This document shows, one piece after another, positions 7,868-18,007 of a DNA stretch of 64,000 nt. The stretch is from JAIXWP01 sp964428835 (GTDB taxonomy: Bacteria; Bacteroidota; Bacteroidia; Flavobacteriales_D; Sanyastnellaceae): NCBI GenBank assembly GCA_964428835.1, contig CAYRZQ010000001.1, forward strand, positions 1 through 64,000. Reading direction: 5' to 3'. The first letter of the stretch is position 1. Every line of letters starts with the position of its first letter. A program made the position numbers and the translations under genes. Below the pieces are notes generated by a model. The model was not told where the DNA came from, did no database searches, and saw only the letters and a program-made list of their open reading frames with translations.

Positions 7868-10867
7868 CTATTGCGAAAAAAGTTCCGTAAAATTAACAGG
7901 AATAATTATTTCCACCTTAGTACCCTTTATCTCTCCTTCAGACCCGTTAACTTGATAAGGTCCAATTAATTGCACCTTTTCGCCACTCATTTTTTGTATC
8001 AAGTCTATACGGCTTTGCGTAATTTCCATTCCTTTCGAAATATGGCTATCTGTCCCTGTTTTTGACTTCAGCGAATTTTCTATTCCAACACCATTATCCT
8101 CGATTACCATGTGTAATGAATTGTCGAGGCGATAAAGGTTGACTTTTACCCAACCCGCCTCTTTTTTCGGCAGCAAACCATGCCAAATTGAGTTTTCCAA
8201 AAAAGGCTGCAAAAGCATCGCTGGCACCTTTATCAAGTCCTGCGGAATTTCTGGATCGATAGAAATGCTGTATTCAAACTTGTCTTTGAAACGCATGTGT
8301 TCGAGTTTGAGATAGAGCTCCAATCGTTCCATTTCATCACGCAAAGGTGTCAACGTTTCCTGGCTACTATCGAGATTTTTTCGAATCAATCTGGCGAAGT
8401 CGCTGAGATATTTATTAGCCGCCAAACGATCTTGTCGATTGATGTAATACTGAATGCTATTGAGTGCATTAAAGATGAAATGTCGGTTCATACTCGAGTT
8501 TAGCGATTGCTGCTCAAGCGTGAGCATGCGTGAGCGCATTTCTAAGCGCTCGCGTTCAAAACGCGCTCTCACTACGCGTCTGCGTACATACCAAACACCA
8601 ATTATCAATGCCGCGCCCAGTAGCACTTCCAGTAATACAAACCACCAAGTAAGCCAAAAAGGTGGACGCACAGTAAAGTCAAAAGTCACAGGTTCTCCCA
8701 CCACTCCAAAGCGGCTTACGGCGCGCACTTTAAAACGAAATGTACTGTATGGTAAATTGCTGTACGTAATGAAATTCGCCTCTGTAACGGCCTGCCAATC
8801 TTCATCAAAACCCTCGAGCATGAATTGGTACTTCACATCATCAGGATAGCTCATTGAAATTCCAGTGAACTTGAAAGTAAAATGATTGCTCTTATAATCG
8901 ACCGAAGGATGAATAGGAAGGCCAGTTACCTGATTGATGATCGCTTTGAACTTTTTCCAATCAGGATTTAAAAAATCTATTTGAACATCCGTCAAGGATA
9001 CTTTGGGTAATGCTCTTTGCTCGCGCTCTTGCAGCAGGCTTGGTTCCAGACACATCACACCTTCGGTTGTTCCAAACCACAGTCTCTTTTGATTATCCAC
9101 ATATACCGCGTTCAGATTTGTCTCCAAACTTCTCAATCCGTCTTCTATGCCGTATCGTCTTATGTGCAAATCCTTCTCGTTAAAATTCTCGCCTACCTCA
9201 GTACTATAGAGCCCGTTGTTGGTTCCAAACCACATACTACCATTGAAGTACTTGAGAAAATTGATGCTATTGGAGGCGCCACCTTCGTCGATGGTGCTAG
9301 AAATGAAGTGATCACCAGAAAGGATGGCTATGCCGTTTTGCGTTCCCACCCAGACGCGATTGTAACTATCAATTTCTACCGTGTAAACGGTATTGTCTGG
9401 TAGTCCTGAAGCTTCATCAAACTTTGTAAAAGAGGTACCGTCGAACTTGTACAGACCAATGCGTGAGGCTAGCCAAAAATTGCCGGAACGATCTTCCTGA
9501 ATGTCTCTGATTCGAGTCTCTGGGTTTCCTTGAAACTGTTTAAAAGATCTGAACACACCATTTTCCATTACGCACAAACCTTTCGCGGTTCCGATTAACA
9601 ATCTTCCTTTTGAATCCTCGAAAAGAGAAATTACCATTGGGTCGAGAAGACTATCCTCCTCAGCATAGTTTTTAAACTTCCCATTTTTGTAGCTAAAGAG
9701 GCCAAATGAAGAGCCGAACCACAATGTTCCGTTGACGTCAGTGAGACTTGTCCAGATGCGATTGTTTCCGGTAGATTCGTCAAAGGTGTAGCCGACTATC
9801 GAATCGTTTGATGTGTGGCAAATACCTTTATCAAAGGTAGAAAACCAGAGTTGGCCTTGCTTATCTTGTGTGATTGACATGATGGCGTCACTGGTGAGTC
9901 CATCGGTGGCGGCATAAGCGAAGAAAGCGGTTCCTGTGAATTTTTGGAGGCCGTGGCCATACGTGCCAAGCCAAATATTACCCTCGTAATCACAAAGAAT
10001 ATCTCGAGTATCGGGGGTTCTTAAGCCGTTCTTTTCACTAAAAAATTTTATGCTCCCTTTCTCAATCATATAAAAACCAAAGCGAGATGAGCACCACAAC
10101 CTTCCAAATATGTCTTCAGTGATTCCCGTCAATGTTTCGGTGTCAAGACCTTCTGTTTTGAAGAGCACTTCTTCTTCACCATTCTTCTTCAACTTCACCA
10201 AACCTTGGCCCTTCGTGGCGAGGAAAATATCACCGTTGGTTGTTAACTCCAAATCAAAATAATTTACCGAACGATCGCTCGGTTCGTGAAATAACTGAAT
10301 GCCTCCATTTTGGGAAAGAAAGATCTTTTCTTTTGTGACGATAAAGAAGCTCTTGTCTGAATTCGCTACAATCGCTTTTACATTTGATCCAAAGGGTTCT
10401 CCAGTATCGATCGGATAATTGACTTTATTATTTTCAAAAAATAAAATTCCATTTTCCGTTCCAATCCAAACTTTATTTCCCTGCTGATACAAAGCATTTA
10501 CAGCACTCTCCTTAAAGTTTTTCTCAAATTTAAAACTCTCTACTTTTCCGCCTCTTATAATTGTGATGCTACCGCTAGAACCCGCCATTATACTGCCGTC
10601 TTTCAGTTCAATGATTGCACTGATTTGATTGTTTAGTAGGCCATTCGAGCGATTATAATTTATAAATTCCCTTCCATCAAAACGTGAAATACCGCCGAGT
10701 GTTCCCACCCAGATAAATCCCTGACTATCCTGATAAAGGCTCCTTACTTGAGACTGCTGTAAACCCTCCTTCAGGGAATATTCAATGAAAGTATATTGCT
10801 GACTTAATGCCGGCAAAGAGATAATAAAAAGTGCAAAGAGAAGAATTTGTTTTCTCATCGCATTCAT
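7868..10867 (-). CDS. Propeller-type sensor histidine kinase (Reg_prop, Y_Y_Y, LytS-type kinase)
   Basis: A 999-residue membrane sensor. Signal peptide 1-23; about residues 25-620 contain two-component-regulator propeller repeats (recurring DSQGFIWVGTLGGISRFDG, DRSGNFWLASRIGLYKFDG and similar), then a Y_Y_Y immunoglobulin-like domain (about 660-735, ending SRFGVVGEPVTFDF), one membrane helix (about 745-770), a LytS-type His_kinase domain with His796 in MNRHFIFNALNSIQ, and an HATPase with VIEDNGVGIEN. The 4-bp overlap with the LytTR regulator upstream makes them a cognate pair. This architecture often senses polysaccharides or envelope cues in Bacteroidota; the ligand is unknown and no glycan-utilisation genes adjoin it. 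Confidence 0.94.
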   Translation of the reverse strand: MNAMRKQILLFALFIISLPALSQQYTFIEYSLKEGLQQSQVRSLYQDSQGFIWVGTLGGISRFDGREFINYNRSNGLLNNQISAIIELKDGSIMAGSSGSITIIRGGKVESFKFEKNFKESAVNALYQQGNKVWIGTENGILFFENNKVNYPIDTGEPFGSNVKAIVANSDKSFFIVTKEKIFLSQNGGIQLFHEPSDRSVNYFDLELTTNGDIFLATKGQGLVKLKKNGEEEVLFKTEGLDTETLTGITEDIFGRLWCSSRFGFYMIEKGSIKFFSEKNGLRTPDTRDILCDYEGNIWLGTYGHGLQKFTGTAFFAYAATDGLTSDAIMSITQDKQGQLWFSTFDKGICHTSNDSIVGYTFDESTGNNRIWTSLTDVNGTLWFGSSFGLFSYKNGKFKNYAEEDSLLDPMVISLFEDSKGRLLIGTAKGLCVMENGVFRSFKQFQGNPETRIRDIQEDRSGNFWLASRIGLYKFDGTSFTKFDEASGLPDNTVYTVEIDSYNRVWVGTQNGIAILSGDHFISSTIDEGGASNSINFLKYFNGSMWFGTNNGLYSTEVGENFNEKDLHIRRYGIEDGLRSLETNLNAVYVDNQKRLWFGTTEGVMCLEPSLLQEREQRALPKVSLTDVQIDFLNPDWKKFKAIINQVTGLPIHPSVDYKSNHFTFKFTGISMSYPDDVKYQFMLEGFDEDWQAVTEANFITYSNLPYSTFRFKVRAVSRFGVVGEPVTFDFTVRPPFWLTWWFVLLEVLLGAALIIGVWYVRRRVVRARFERERLEMRSRMLTLEQQSLNSSMNRHFIFNALNSIQYYINRQDRLAANKYLSDFARLIRKNLDSSQETLTPLRDEMERLELYLKLEHMRFKDKFEYSISIDPEIPQDLIKVPAMLLQPFLENSIWHGLLPKKEAGWVKVNLYRLDNSLHMVIEDNGVGIENSLKSKTGTDSHISKGMEITQSRIDLIQKMSGEKVQLIGPYQVNGSEGEIKGTKVEIIIPVNFTELFSQ

Positions 10868-11637
10868 CCGATGTTTTCAATCTTATCCAAAAACTCTTGG
10901 AGCTTTCTGCGCGCGACGGGTACTTGAGTACCGTCAGACATGACGGCTATCAAGCCTTCGTTTCGCAAAAATTCCTTTAGATGATGGGCAATATTGATGA
11001 TGTGTGATTTATGAACTCGGAAAAACATATTTACGTCGAGCTTATCTTCAAAGGCCTTGATGCTGCGGCTACTCATGTACTTTTTTCCACCCGACAAATA
11101 AATCATCGTATAATTTTCCATCGCTTCGAGGCGAATGATATCCGTATTTTTTACAATTGCGAGACCATCTTTTGTGGGAACCACAGTCTTCTCAACGGAG
11201 TTCGTGAGCACAATATCTTGGAGCACTTTTGTGAGTCGCTCGTCTGTCACTTTATTACTCGATTTCAGTTGTGCGCCTTCTTTCGCCTTCGCTATAGCCT
11301 TTTGTAGCTCCTCTATATCGATAGGTTTTTCCAGATAATCCACTGCACTTTCTTTGATTGCTCTCAATGCGTGTTCGCGAAATGCCGTGGTAAAGACTAC
11401 TTGAAACTTTCGTTCATTCATACTTTCCAGAAAAGCGAACCCATCTTCCCCAGGCATCATAATATCTAGAAAAACTACATCAGGATTGAATTCTTCGACC
11501 ATGCTCCGCGCAAGCTCCGCGCTGCCAGCAGCACCAATGACGCTCACATCTGGGCAATACTCTTCCAGAAGCATCTTTAAATTTTCGCGTGCAAATTCTT
11601 CATCGTCCACGATGAGGGCAGACAGTTTTTTCGTCAT
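10864..11637 (-). CDS. LytTR-family response regulator
   Basis: Receiver domain (residues 1-122) with the acidic pair in VDDEEFARENL, phospho-acceptor Asp in DVVFLDIMMPGEDG, the conserved Thr in VVFTTAF, and the Lys in DYLEKPID. A linker leads to a LytTR DNA-binding domain at about 155-255 (RLEAMENYTMIYLSGGKKYMSSRSIKAFED and FFRVHKSHIIN). Its stop overlaps the kinase start (ATGA), so the regulator is translated first and the pair are coupled. LytTR proteins bind direct-repeat operators; none was identified here. Confidence 0.94.
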   Translation of the reverse strand: MTKKLSALIVDDEEFARENLKMLLEEYCPDVSVIGAAGSAELARSMVEEFNPDVVFLDIMMPGEDGFAFLESMNERKFQVVFTTAFREHALRAIKESAVDYLEKPIDIEELQKAIAKAKEGAQLKSSNKVTDERLTKVLQDIVLTNSVEKTVVPTKDGLAIVKNTDIIRLEAMENYTMIYLSGGKKYMSSRSIKAFEDKLDVNMFFRVHKSHIINIAHHLKEFLRNEGLIAVMSDGTQVPVARRKLQEFLDKIENIG

Positions 11638-11678
11638 TGAACAGGCTATATCATTTGCGGGATTGTCCCTTTCGCAAA

Positions 11679-12677
11679 TTAACTCAATTTTTCCGTCAGA
11701 ATACGCATCTCCATCATCGGAGAGATTTTTTCGTATAAAATTCTATACACCGCGTCTGCAATTGGAATGTCTGCCTTGAATTTCTTGTTTATTTCGTGAA
11801 TGCCTCGCGCCGCGTAATAACCTTCTGCCACCATGTTCATCTCAATAGTGGCCCATTTCACACTATATCCCTTTCCGACCATCGTTCCGAAGGTGCGATT
11901 TCGTGAATAAGGAGAATAAGCTGTCACCAGCAAGTCGCCGAGATAAGCACTACTCTTAACGTCGCGGTGCGTTTCATTCACCGACTCTAAGAATCGCTCT
12001 ATTTCACGCGCTGCGCTGCTGATTAGCACTGCTTGAAAATTATCACCATATCCCAGTCCATGACAAATCCCTGCAGCGACCGCATAAACATTTTTCAGTA
12101 CCGCAGCTAACTCAGCACCAAAAACGTCTTCCGTTGTGATGGTTCGAATAAATCGGCAAGCCAACAACTTGCTCATAACCTCTGCACGTTCCAGATCCTG
12201 GCAGCCGATAGTCAAATAAGATAGCTTCTCTAAAGCGACTTCTTCCGCGTGACATGGACCGCAGATTATTCCTATTTGCTCGTAAGAAATACCCAACTGC
12301 TTGTTAAAGTAGCGTGCAGGAATGGCGTCAAATTCGTTTACAATACCCTTGATTGCAGAAAAGACTACCTTTTTTTCCAACCCCACAGGCTTGTAATGAT
12401 TGAAGGTTTCATGGACAAAAGCTGAGGGAATGGCAATTACCAAATATTCGCAGGCGTCAATTACAGATTGAAGATTACTTGTGACCTCCAATTTAGATTT
12501 ATCAAACTCAATACTTTGGATGTAATGGGGATTATGTCCGTATTGTTGAATGTGTGCAATTGCTTCTTCGTTGCGCATCCACCAATGTACTTTACCCGCA
12601 TTATTGGTGATGAGTTTGACGAGTGCAGTAGCCCAGCTACCGCCGCCTAAAACGCCTATGGTTGGTGTATGGTCCAT
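11679..12677 (-). CDS. gpsA: Glycerol-3-phosphate dehydrogenase (NAD(P)+)
   Basis: Reduces dihydroxyacetone phosphate to sn-glycerol-3-phosphate for phospholipid synthesis. The Rossmann motif GVLGGGSWATAL begins at residue 8; other family segments are ICGPCHAEEV, AAVLKNVYAVAAGICHGLGYGDN (catalytic Lys), and SSAYLGDLLVTAYSPYSRNRTFG. At 332 residues it is full length. ATG at 12677 lies about 17 bases after a strong -7 element. It is transcribed towards the LytTR regulator with a gap of about 40 bp, so it may share a transcript with the two-component pair. Confidence 0.95.
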   Translation of the reverse strand: MDHTPTIGVLGGGSWATALVKLITNNAGKVHWWMRNEEAIAHIQQYGHNPHYIQSIEFDKSKLEVTSNLQSVIDACEYLVIAIPSAFVHETFNHYKPVGLEKKVVFSAIKGIVNEFDAIPARYFNKQLGISYEQIGIICGPCHAEEVALEKLSYLTIGCQDLERAEVMSKLLACRFIRTITTEDVFGAELAAVLKNVYAVAAGICHGLGYGDNFQAVLISSAAREIERFLESVNETHRDVKSSAYLGDLLVTAYSPYSRNRTFGTMVGKGYSVKWATIEMNMVAEGYYAARGIHEINKKFKADIPIADAVYRILYEKISPMMEMRILTEKLS

Positions 12678-12693
12678 TTCTTTTGAAAGTCTG

Positions 12694-12721
12694 CAAAGAT
12701 AACTTTTTTGCGAAAGGTCAA
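12694..12721 (-). promoter_or_regulatory. Promoter of gpsA
   Basis: On the minus strand TTG (12719-12721), 17 bases, then TATCTTTG (12694-12701), the Bacteroidota -33/-7 pattern. Predicted transcription start is about 10 bases before the gpsA ATG. Confidence 0.75.
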
Positions 12722-12790
12722 TTTTAAATCAATAATGCTTATTTTTGGTTGTATTGGCAACTTAACGCTATCAAACCTTGTCTTCTATCT

Positions 12791-15700
12791 GTGCGCTGTT
12801 TAATTTTTCTCTGCATAGTGTTCTTTACAGCTACCTCTCGTGGATTGGTGGCTCAGACTACTTTTGTGGAAAACAAAGGACAGTGGCCCGAAGCAGTACA
12901 GGCGGCAGCCGACATCCCTGGCGGAAAACTGTGGTTAGAATCACATAAATTCAAATATCAATTATTTGATTCAAAATTTCTTGAGGCCCTGCACCCCGGC
13001 TCAGGTATCGTGATAGACTCTGTTCGTTCGCACGTATATGAGGTCACGTTTGAAAACACCTCAAATCCGATGGTGCGCGGCGAAAAGCCTGCATCGTATT
13101 ACTTGAATTATTACATCGGAAATGAAAACTCATGGGCCACACGCGTTCAGCCCTTCGAGGCAATGTATTACTCAGACCTCTATGACCAAATAGACCTCCG
13201 TTACTACTCCAACGCCGGTAATCTTAAATATGATTTTATTATTCACCCAAACGGCAACGTTTCAAATATTGCATTCAACATCAATGGTGCGAATAAACTG
13301 ACGTTAGAAAACGGAGCGCTTCATATTCAAACCTCCCTGGGAATCATCAAAGAACTAGCGCCCTTTGCATATCAAATCATCAACGGAAAGCTCAAATCTG
13401 TGGACTGTAACTACAAGCTCGAAGGAACAAGAATAAGTTTCGAACTAGGTAGTTATAACGATGCTTTTGACCTTGTCATCGATCCCGAAGTAGCGTTTTC
13501 AACCTTTATCGGATCTACTGCTTCGAACTTTGGATTCACCGCATCTAATGACAGTCAAGATAATCTAATCGCAGGAGCTGCTGTATTTGGTCCTGGCTAT
13601 CCTACGACTGCGGGCGCTTATTCATCAAGTTTTTTGGGTGTCTTCAACAACTACATGGACATCGCAATCTCTAAGTTCTCGGCAGATGGTTCTCAACTAT
13701 TGTATAGCACATATATAGGCGGTAGCCTTCAAGAAACGCCACATAGCATTGTAGTGGACTCGCAAGATAATATTATCGTTTTCGGAGTGACTGGTAGTCT
13801 CGACTATCCCACCACCAGCGGGGCTTATCAAACCATTTTCACATCAGGGCCAACGCTTTCGATGCAGGATTTTTTCACCAGCAGCCATGAACTTGGATGC
13901 GATTTATTTTTGAGTAAATTCTCTTCTGCAGGAGCTTTATTAAACTCTACATACGTTGGTGGAAACTCAAATGAGGGGCTCAACTATGGTGATCAACTTT
14001 TTTACAATTATGGCGATGCCTTCCGAGGAGAAGTAAACGTGGACGCAAACGACCGTATCGTGGTGGCAACAGTATCCGAGGGCGGATTCCCAATGAATGG
14101 CGTTGGGCCGCAACAAAGCTTTGGAGGCGGTTGGTTCGACGGCCTCGTGTTCACCATGAACTCCTCTCTTTCGCAAATGATCAACTCCACATATCTCGGG
14201 GGGGCTGATCATGACGCATGCTATGCAATCGAATTCACAGATGATGGCAATCTTATTGTTGCTGGAGGTACGCGTAGTATTAATTTTCCTCACGTATCTG
14301 CTTCACACGACGACTCGTATAATGATCAAACAGATGGATTCATTTGTGTTTTAAATTCTGAAACTCTACAACTTATATCAGGCACATTCGTCGGTACTAA
14401 CGCTTATGACCAAGTATTTTTTGTGCAAACCGATATCGACGGAAACATATATGCGCTTGGACAAAGTACTGGAAATATGCCCATTTCGGCAGGATGTTAT
14501 GGTCAACCCAATAGCGGTCAATTTTTACGAAAATACGACCCGACTCTTTCGACGTTGATATGGAGCACTTCAATTGGAAGAGGATTGGGAGTGATTGATA
14601 TTTCACCAACTGCTTTTCTTGTGAGCGACTGCAATCAAATTTTCTTTAGTGGTTGGGGTGGAAATACGAATAGCAACACATGCCAATTCATCTACGACTG
14701 TTACGCCACATCAAGCTCCACCATTGGCTTACCCATATCAAGTGACGCTCTGCAACCAAACACTGACGGAAGCGATTTTTACCTATGTGTATTATCTGAG
14801 GATGCGCAAGAACTCGTTTACGCTTCCTTCTTGGGAGGCAGTGAAAGCGCAGAACACGTGGACGGAGGTACCAGTCGCTTTGCTAAAAATGGCACCGTAT
14901 ATCAAAGTGTCTGTGCTGGTTGTCAATCCAACAGCGACTTTCCTACTAGCCCCGGCGCTTGGAGCGCTACAAACAATTCCATGGGGTGTAATATGGCGGT
15001 GTTCCGATTCAACTTAGGGCAAATAGAAGCGGAAGTTCAGCTTGATGGTCCCTCTGAAATTTGCGAGGGTACGCCTACCAACTTCTTTAATCTTAGTCAG
15101 GGTGGAAATAGTTATACTTGGCAAATGGGCGACGGCACCATACTAAATACTTTCGACGCGCTCTATACATACGAAACACCAGGTACCTACGAAGTTTCTT
15201 TGATTGTAAATGAGACCACAGAGTGCTTGATTGGAGATACCGCGACGATCACTATAACAATTCTACCTGGTGTCGATCCTTTTATTGAGCCTCCTGCAAC
15301 GGTTTGTGAAGGAGCTACAGTACAACTGAACGCCTCAGGAAGTCCCAATTTATTTTGGCTTGATAATCCTGCTCTTTCCTCAACGACCATTCCGAATCCA
15401 ACCGCTGTTGCTAGCAACGGACTCACGCTCTTCGTGGTAGATTCAAACAATTGCGAAACGGATACAGCGTCGGTGACGCTTAGCGTATTTCAAACAGATA
15501 TTAGTGTGACCGGGCCATTCACGATATGCAGCGGCGAGTCGGTAAATCTATCCGCTACCGGAGGTGTGTCATACCTATGGAGTCCTAGTGCTACACTGTC
15601 TTCTTCTACTGGCATGACCGTAGTCGCCTCACCATCTGATACCACCACTTATATGGTTGTCATAACCTCAAATAACAACTGTGTTGATACTCTATTTACT

Positions 15701-16672
15701 GGAGTCTATGTGGACTTTGTAGAAATCGGAGGCAACGTTTATCCTCCTTTAACAATTTGCAGAGGATCAAGTGTTACTCTTCAAGGCCCTTCTGCCGCCA
15801 CCTGGCAATGGAGTCCTGCGTCGAGTCTTTCTAATCCCAATATTCGATATCCCATAGCCACCCCTGATGAAACCACCACATACGAGGTCTTTATTACTAA
15901 CTCATGCGCTCAGGGAACAGATGAGGTGACGGTGAATGTTGTTGAAGCGCAGGCAATCGCTTTTGGCGACACATTAGTTTGCGAAGGCCAACGAGTATCG
16001 CTCCGAGCCACGGGCGGCGAGCAATACTCTTGGTCGCCACCATCGTTTGTCAATGACCGCTTCAACGACACAGTCTTCGTTGCTCCTTCCGCAAGCACCG
16101 AATTCCTCGTCACTGTGATAGACGAAAACGGGTGCGCCGATAGCGACTCAGTAATGGTAAGTATCATTCCAGCTCCAAGCGTCGATGCTGGACCTGATAG
16201 ATTCTATGAGGCCCCAGGAGTCACCGAACTTCTTGGCAATGCATTTGGAAATGAATTTGAATGGTCGCCTCCAGTAAATATCTCTTGCACGGATTGCCTA
16301 TTTCCCGCTGTATCGCCGCCCGACCCCAAATACTACTATCTATTCGTGACAAATCCACTAGACGGATGCACGAATAAAGATTCGGTTTTAGTGACACCTT
16401 TTTACCCCATTTATATCCCCAACACCGTCACACCCAACAATGACGGCATTAACGATGTCTTTTTCGTATATGGTGAAAATATAATAGGCTTCAATCTAAA
16501 AATTTTCAACCGTTGGGGAGATCTCATATTTGAGTCTGAAGACCCCAAGGAACCATGGGTTCCAGGATTAAACGGCTATTTTGTCCAAGATGGAGTCTAT
16601 CAATGGATAGTAGAATATGAGACCATTGAGCGTCGCAAACGACTCGTTGGTCACGTGAATGTGCTGAGGTAA
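12791..16672 (+). CDS. T9SS-exported SBBP/PKD/Ig-repeat protein with gliding-motility-type C-terminus
   Basis: A large secreted protein. After the signal peptide (ending near LVAQ), the FVENKGQWPE segment opens an N-terminal domain seen in SBBP-repeat proteins (DUF7948-like, to about residue 230). Beta-propeller-like SBBP repeats (LLYSTYIGGSLQETPHSIVVD and similar) run to about 740, then a PKD domain (WQMGDGTILNTF...GTYEVSLIV), several Ig-like modules, and a CHU_C/type B sorting domain (IPNTVTPNNDGINDVF...FNRWGDLIF). The reading frame has no ATG; the GTG at 12791 gives a compact signal peptide and lies downstream of a possible -7 box at 12740-12747, while the TTG at 12749 would precede the predicted transcript start. 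An adhesive or surface role is likely; the substrate is unknown. Confidence 0.88.
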   Translation: MRCLIFLCIVFFTATSRGLVAQTTFVENKGQWPEAVQAAADIPGGKLWLESHKFKYQLFDSKFLEALHPGSGIVIDSVRSHVYEVTFENTSNPMVRGEKPASYYLNYYIGNENSWATRVQPFEAMYYSDLYDQIDLRYYSNAGNLKYDFIIHPNGNVSNIAFNINGANKLTLENGALHIQTSLGIIKELAPFAYQIINGKLKSVDCNYKLEGTRISFELGSYNDAFDLVIDPEVAFSTFIGSTASNFGFTASNDSQDNLIAGAAVFGPGYPTTAGAYSSSFLGVFNNYMDIAISKFSADGSQLLYSTYIGGSLQETPHSIVVDSQDNIIVFGVTGSLDYPTTSGAYQTIFTSGPTLSMQDFFTSSHELGCDLFLSKFSSAGALLNSTYVGGNSNEGLNYGDQLFYNYGDAFRGEVNVDANDRIVVATVSEGGFPMNGVGPQQSFGGGWFDGLVFTMNSSLSQMINSTYLGGADHDACYAIEFTDDGNLIVAGGTRSINFPHVSASHDDSYNDQTDGFICVLNSETLQLISGTFVGTNAYDQVFFVQTDIDGNIYALGQSTGNMPISAGCYGQPNSGQFLRKYDPTLSTLIWSTSIGRGLGVIDISPTAFLVSDCNQIFFSGWGGNTNSNTCQFIYDCYATSSSTIGLPISSDALQPNTDGSDFYLCVLSEDAQELVYASFLGGSESAEHVDGGTSRFAKNGTVYQSVCAGCQSNSDFPTSPGAWSATNNSMGCNMAVFRFNLGQIEAEVQLDGPSEICEGTPTNFFNLSQGGNSYTWQMGDGTILNTFDALYTYETPGTYEVSLIVNETTECLIGDTATITITILPGVDPFIEPPATVCEGATVQLNASGSPNLFWLDNPALSSTTIPNPTAVASNGLTLFVVDSNNCETDTASVTLSVFQTDISVTGPFTICSGESVNLSATGGVSYLWSPSATLSSSTGMTVVASPSDTTTYMVVITSNNNCVDTLFTGVYVDFVEIGGNVYPPLTICRGSSVTLQGPSAATWQWSPASSLSNPNIRYPIATPDETTTYEVFITNSCAQGTDEVTVNVVEAQAIAFGDTLVCEGQRVSLRATGGEQYSWSPPSFVNDRFNDTVFVAPSASTEFLVTVIDENGCADSDSVMVSIIPAPSVDAGPDRFYEAPGVTELLGNAFGNEFEWSPPVNISCTDCLFPAVSPPDPKYYYLFVTNPLDGCTNKDSVLVTPFYPIYIPNTVTPNNDGINDVFFVYGENIIGFNLKIFNRWGDLIFESEDPKEPWVPGLNGYFVQDGVYQWIVEYETIERRKRLVGHVNVLR

Positions 16673-16686
16673 AACTCGCGTTCTAC

Positions 16687-16694
16687 TATATTTG
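16687..16694 (+). promoter_or_regulatory. TATATTTG -7 box directly before the enoyl-CoA hydratase start
   Basis: A full TAnnTTTG match ending four bases before the ATG at 16699, so the predicted transcript would begin at or next to the start codon. No TTG was seen at the usual -33 distance. See the leaderless-start finding. Confidence 0.5.
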
Positions 16695-16698
16695 CTCC

Positions 16699-17481
16699 AT
16701 GGCATACACAAACATTTTATTAGAAATTAAAGATTCTGTTCTTTATATCACAATCAATCGTCCCGACCAATTAAATGCTCTGAATAAGCAGACCATTGAG
16801 GAATTAAACAAAGCACTTGCACTTGCGGATGTGAATCCTGATGTGCGCGTTATCATCATTACTGGTTCAGGCGAAAAAGCATTTGTTGCTGGTGCAGATA
16901 TCAAAGAATTTTCATCGTTTAGTGTAGAAGAAGGCCGCATGCTCAGCCGCAGCGGGCATAAGCTTCTGTTTGACTTTGTAGAAAATATGAGCAAGCCTGT
17001 TATTGCAGCTGTAAATGGTTTCGCATTGGGTGGTGGACTTGAGCTCGCAATGAGCTGCCACATTAGAGTGGCGAGTGAAAACGCGAAAATGGGTCTTCCA
17101 GAAGTTTCTCTGGGTGTTATTCCTGGTTATGGCGGAACGCAAAGATTGACGCAACTAGTGGGCAAAGGAAAAGCAATGGAAATGATTGCTACCGCCGGAA
17201 TGATCGGAGCCAGTGAAGCCCAACAATGGGGTCTGGTAAATCATGTGGTGCCTCAAGCAGAGCTCATGGCAAAATGCGAGGAAATTGCGGGTAAAATCGT
17301 CAAGAACTCTCCTGCTGCTATTGCCTCCGCTTACCGCGCCATACTCTCTGGCTATAAGAAATACAACGCGGGATATGAGGCAGAAATCAAGGAGTTTGGT
17401 CAGTGCTTCGGTACCGAGGATTTTACGGAGGGAACCTCCGCCTTCATGGAAAAGCGCAAACCAATATTCAAAGGGAAATAG
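16699..17481 (+). CDS. Enoyl-CoA hydratase/isomerase (crotonase family)
   Basis: Hydrates 2-enoyl-CoA to 3-hydroxyacyl-CoA in fatty-acid or related acyl-CoA breakdown. The oxyanion-hole motifs are AFVAGADIKEF and NGFALGGGLELAMSCHIRVA; the two catalytic Glu positions are in GGGLELA and GLPEVSLGVIPGYGGTQRL. At 260 residues it is a stand-alone short-chain type hydratase rather than a FadB fusion. The stop codon TAG overlaps the GTG of dut by one base, so the two are translationally linked. Chain-length specificity cannot be read from the sequence. Confidence 0.93.
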   Translation: MAYTNILLEIKDSVLYITINRPDQLNALNKQTIEELNKALALADVNPDVRVIIITGSGEKAFVAGADIKEFSSFSVEEGRMLSRSGHKLLFDFVENMSKPVIAAVNGFALGGGLELAMSCHIRVASENAKMGLPEVSLGVIPGYGGTQRLTQLVGKGKAMEMIATAGMIGASEAQQWGLVNHVVPQAELMAKCEEIAGKIVKNSPAAIASAYRAILSGYKKYNAGYEAEIKEFGQCFGTEDFTEGTSAFMEKRKPIFKGK

Positions 17482-17915
17482 TGAAAGTTGAAATAGTAAA
17501 TAATTCGCCATTTCCTCTACCAGCTTATGAAACACTTCATTCAGCAGGCATGGATTTGCGCGCAAATATCAGTGAGCCACAGAGCCTTCAACCATTGGAG
17601 CGAAAACTCATTCCAACAGGCTTGTTCATTGCATTGCCCGAAGGAACAGAGGCGCAGATTCGTCCGCGAAGTGGTCTAGCGTTCAAACATGGTATCACTG
17701 TCTTGAACAGTCCAGGAACCATTGATGCGGATTACAGAGGAGAAATAAAAGTGTTGTTGGTAAACCTCTCAAACAATGTATTCGAAATCAACCCAGGAGA
17801 TCGCGTAGCGCAAATGGTAATCGCTACCTACATAAGAGCTGAATTGATTGAAAAAGAGCAGTTAGAGAATACCGTAAGAGGTGCTGGTGGATTTGGCAGT
17901 ACTGGTCAAAATTAA
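17481..17915 (+). CDS. dut: Deoxyuridine 5'-triphosphate nucleotidohydrolase (dUTPase)
   Basis: Hydrolyses dUTP to dUMP and pyrophosphate, keeping uracil out of DNA. All five trimeric dUTPase motifs are present: AGMDLRA, RPRSGLA, GTIDADYRGEI, GDRVAQMV and the Gly-rich RGAGGFGSTG tail. The GTG at 17481 gives 144 residues, the typical length; the longer frame from 17403 would run inside the hydratase gene and is rejected. It overlaps the hydratase stop by one base. Confidence 0.96.
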   Translation: MKVEIVNNSPFPLPAYETLHSAGMDLRANISEPQSLQPLERKLIPTGLFIALPEGTEAQIRPRSGLAFKHGITVLNSPGTIDADYRGEIKVLLVNLSNNVFEINPGDRVAQMVIATYIRAELIEKEQLENTVRGAGGFGSTGQN

Positions 17916-18007
17916 AGTTAACCCCGCTTTTGTTCATTACTCTTTGATGATCGGTGGTTGTGTTTAATCGGAAGTTCTTTCCTTTGTTCTCACTTCTTTA
18001 GTTTATT

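Noticed and set aside
17403..17480. Longer dUTPase start inside the enoyl-CoA hydratase gene
   Set aside because: It would add 26 residues absent from the family and run through another gene; GTG 17481 gives the usual 144 residues.
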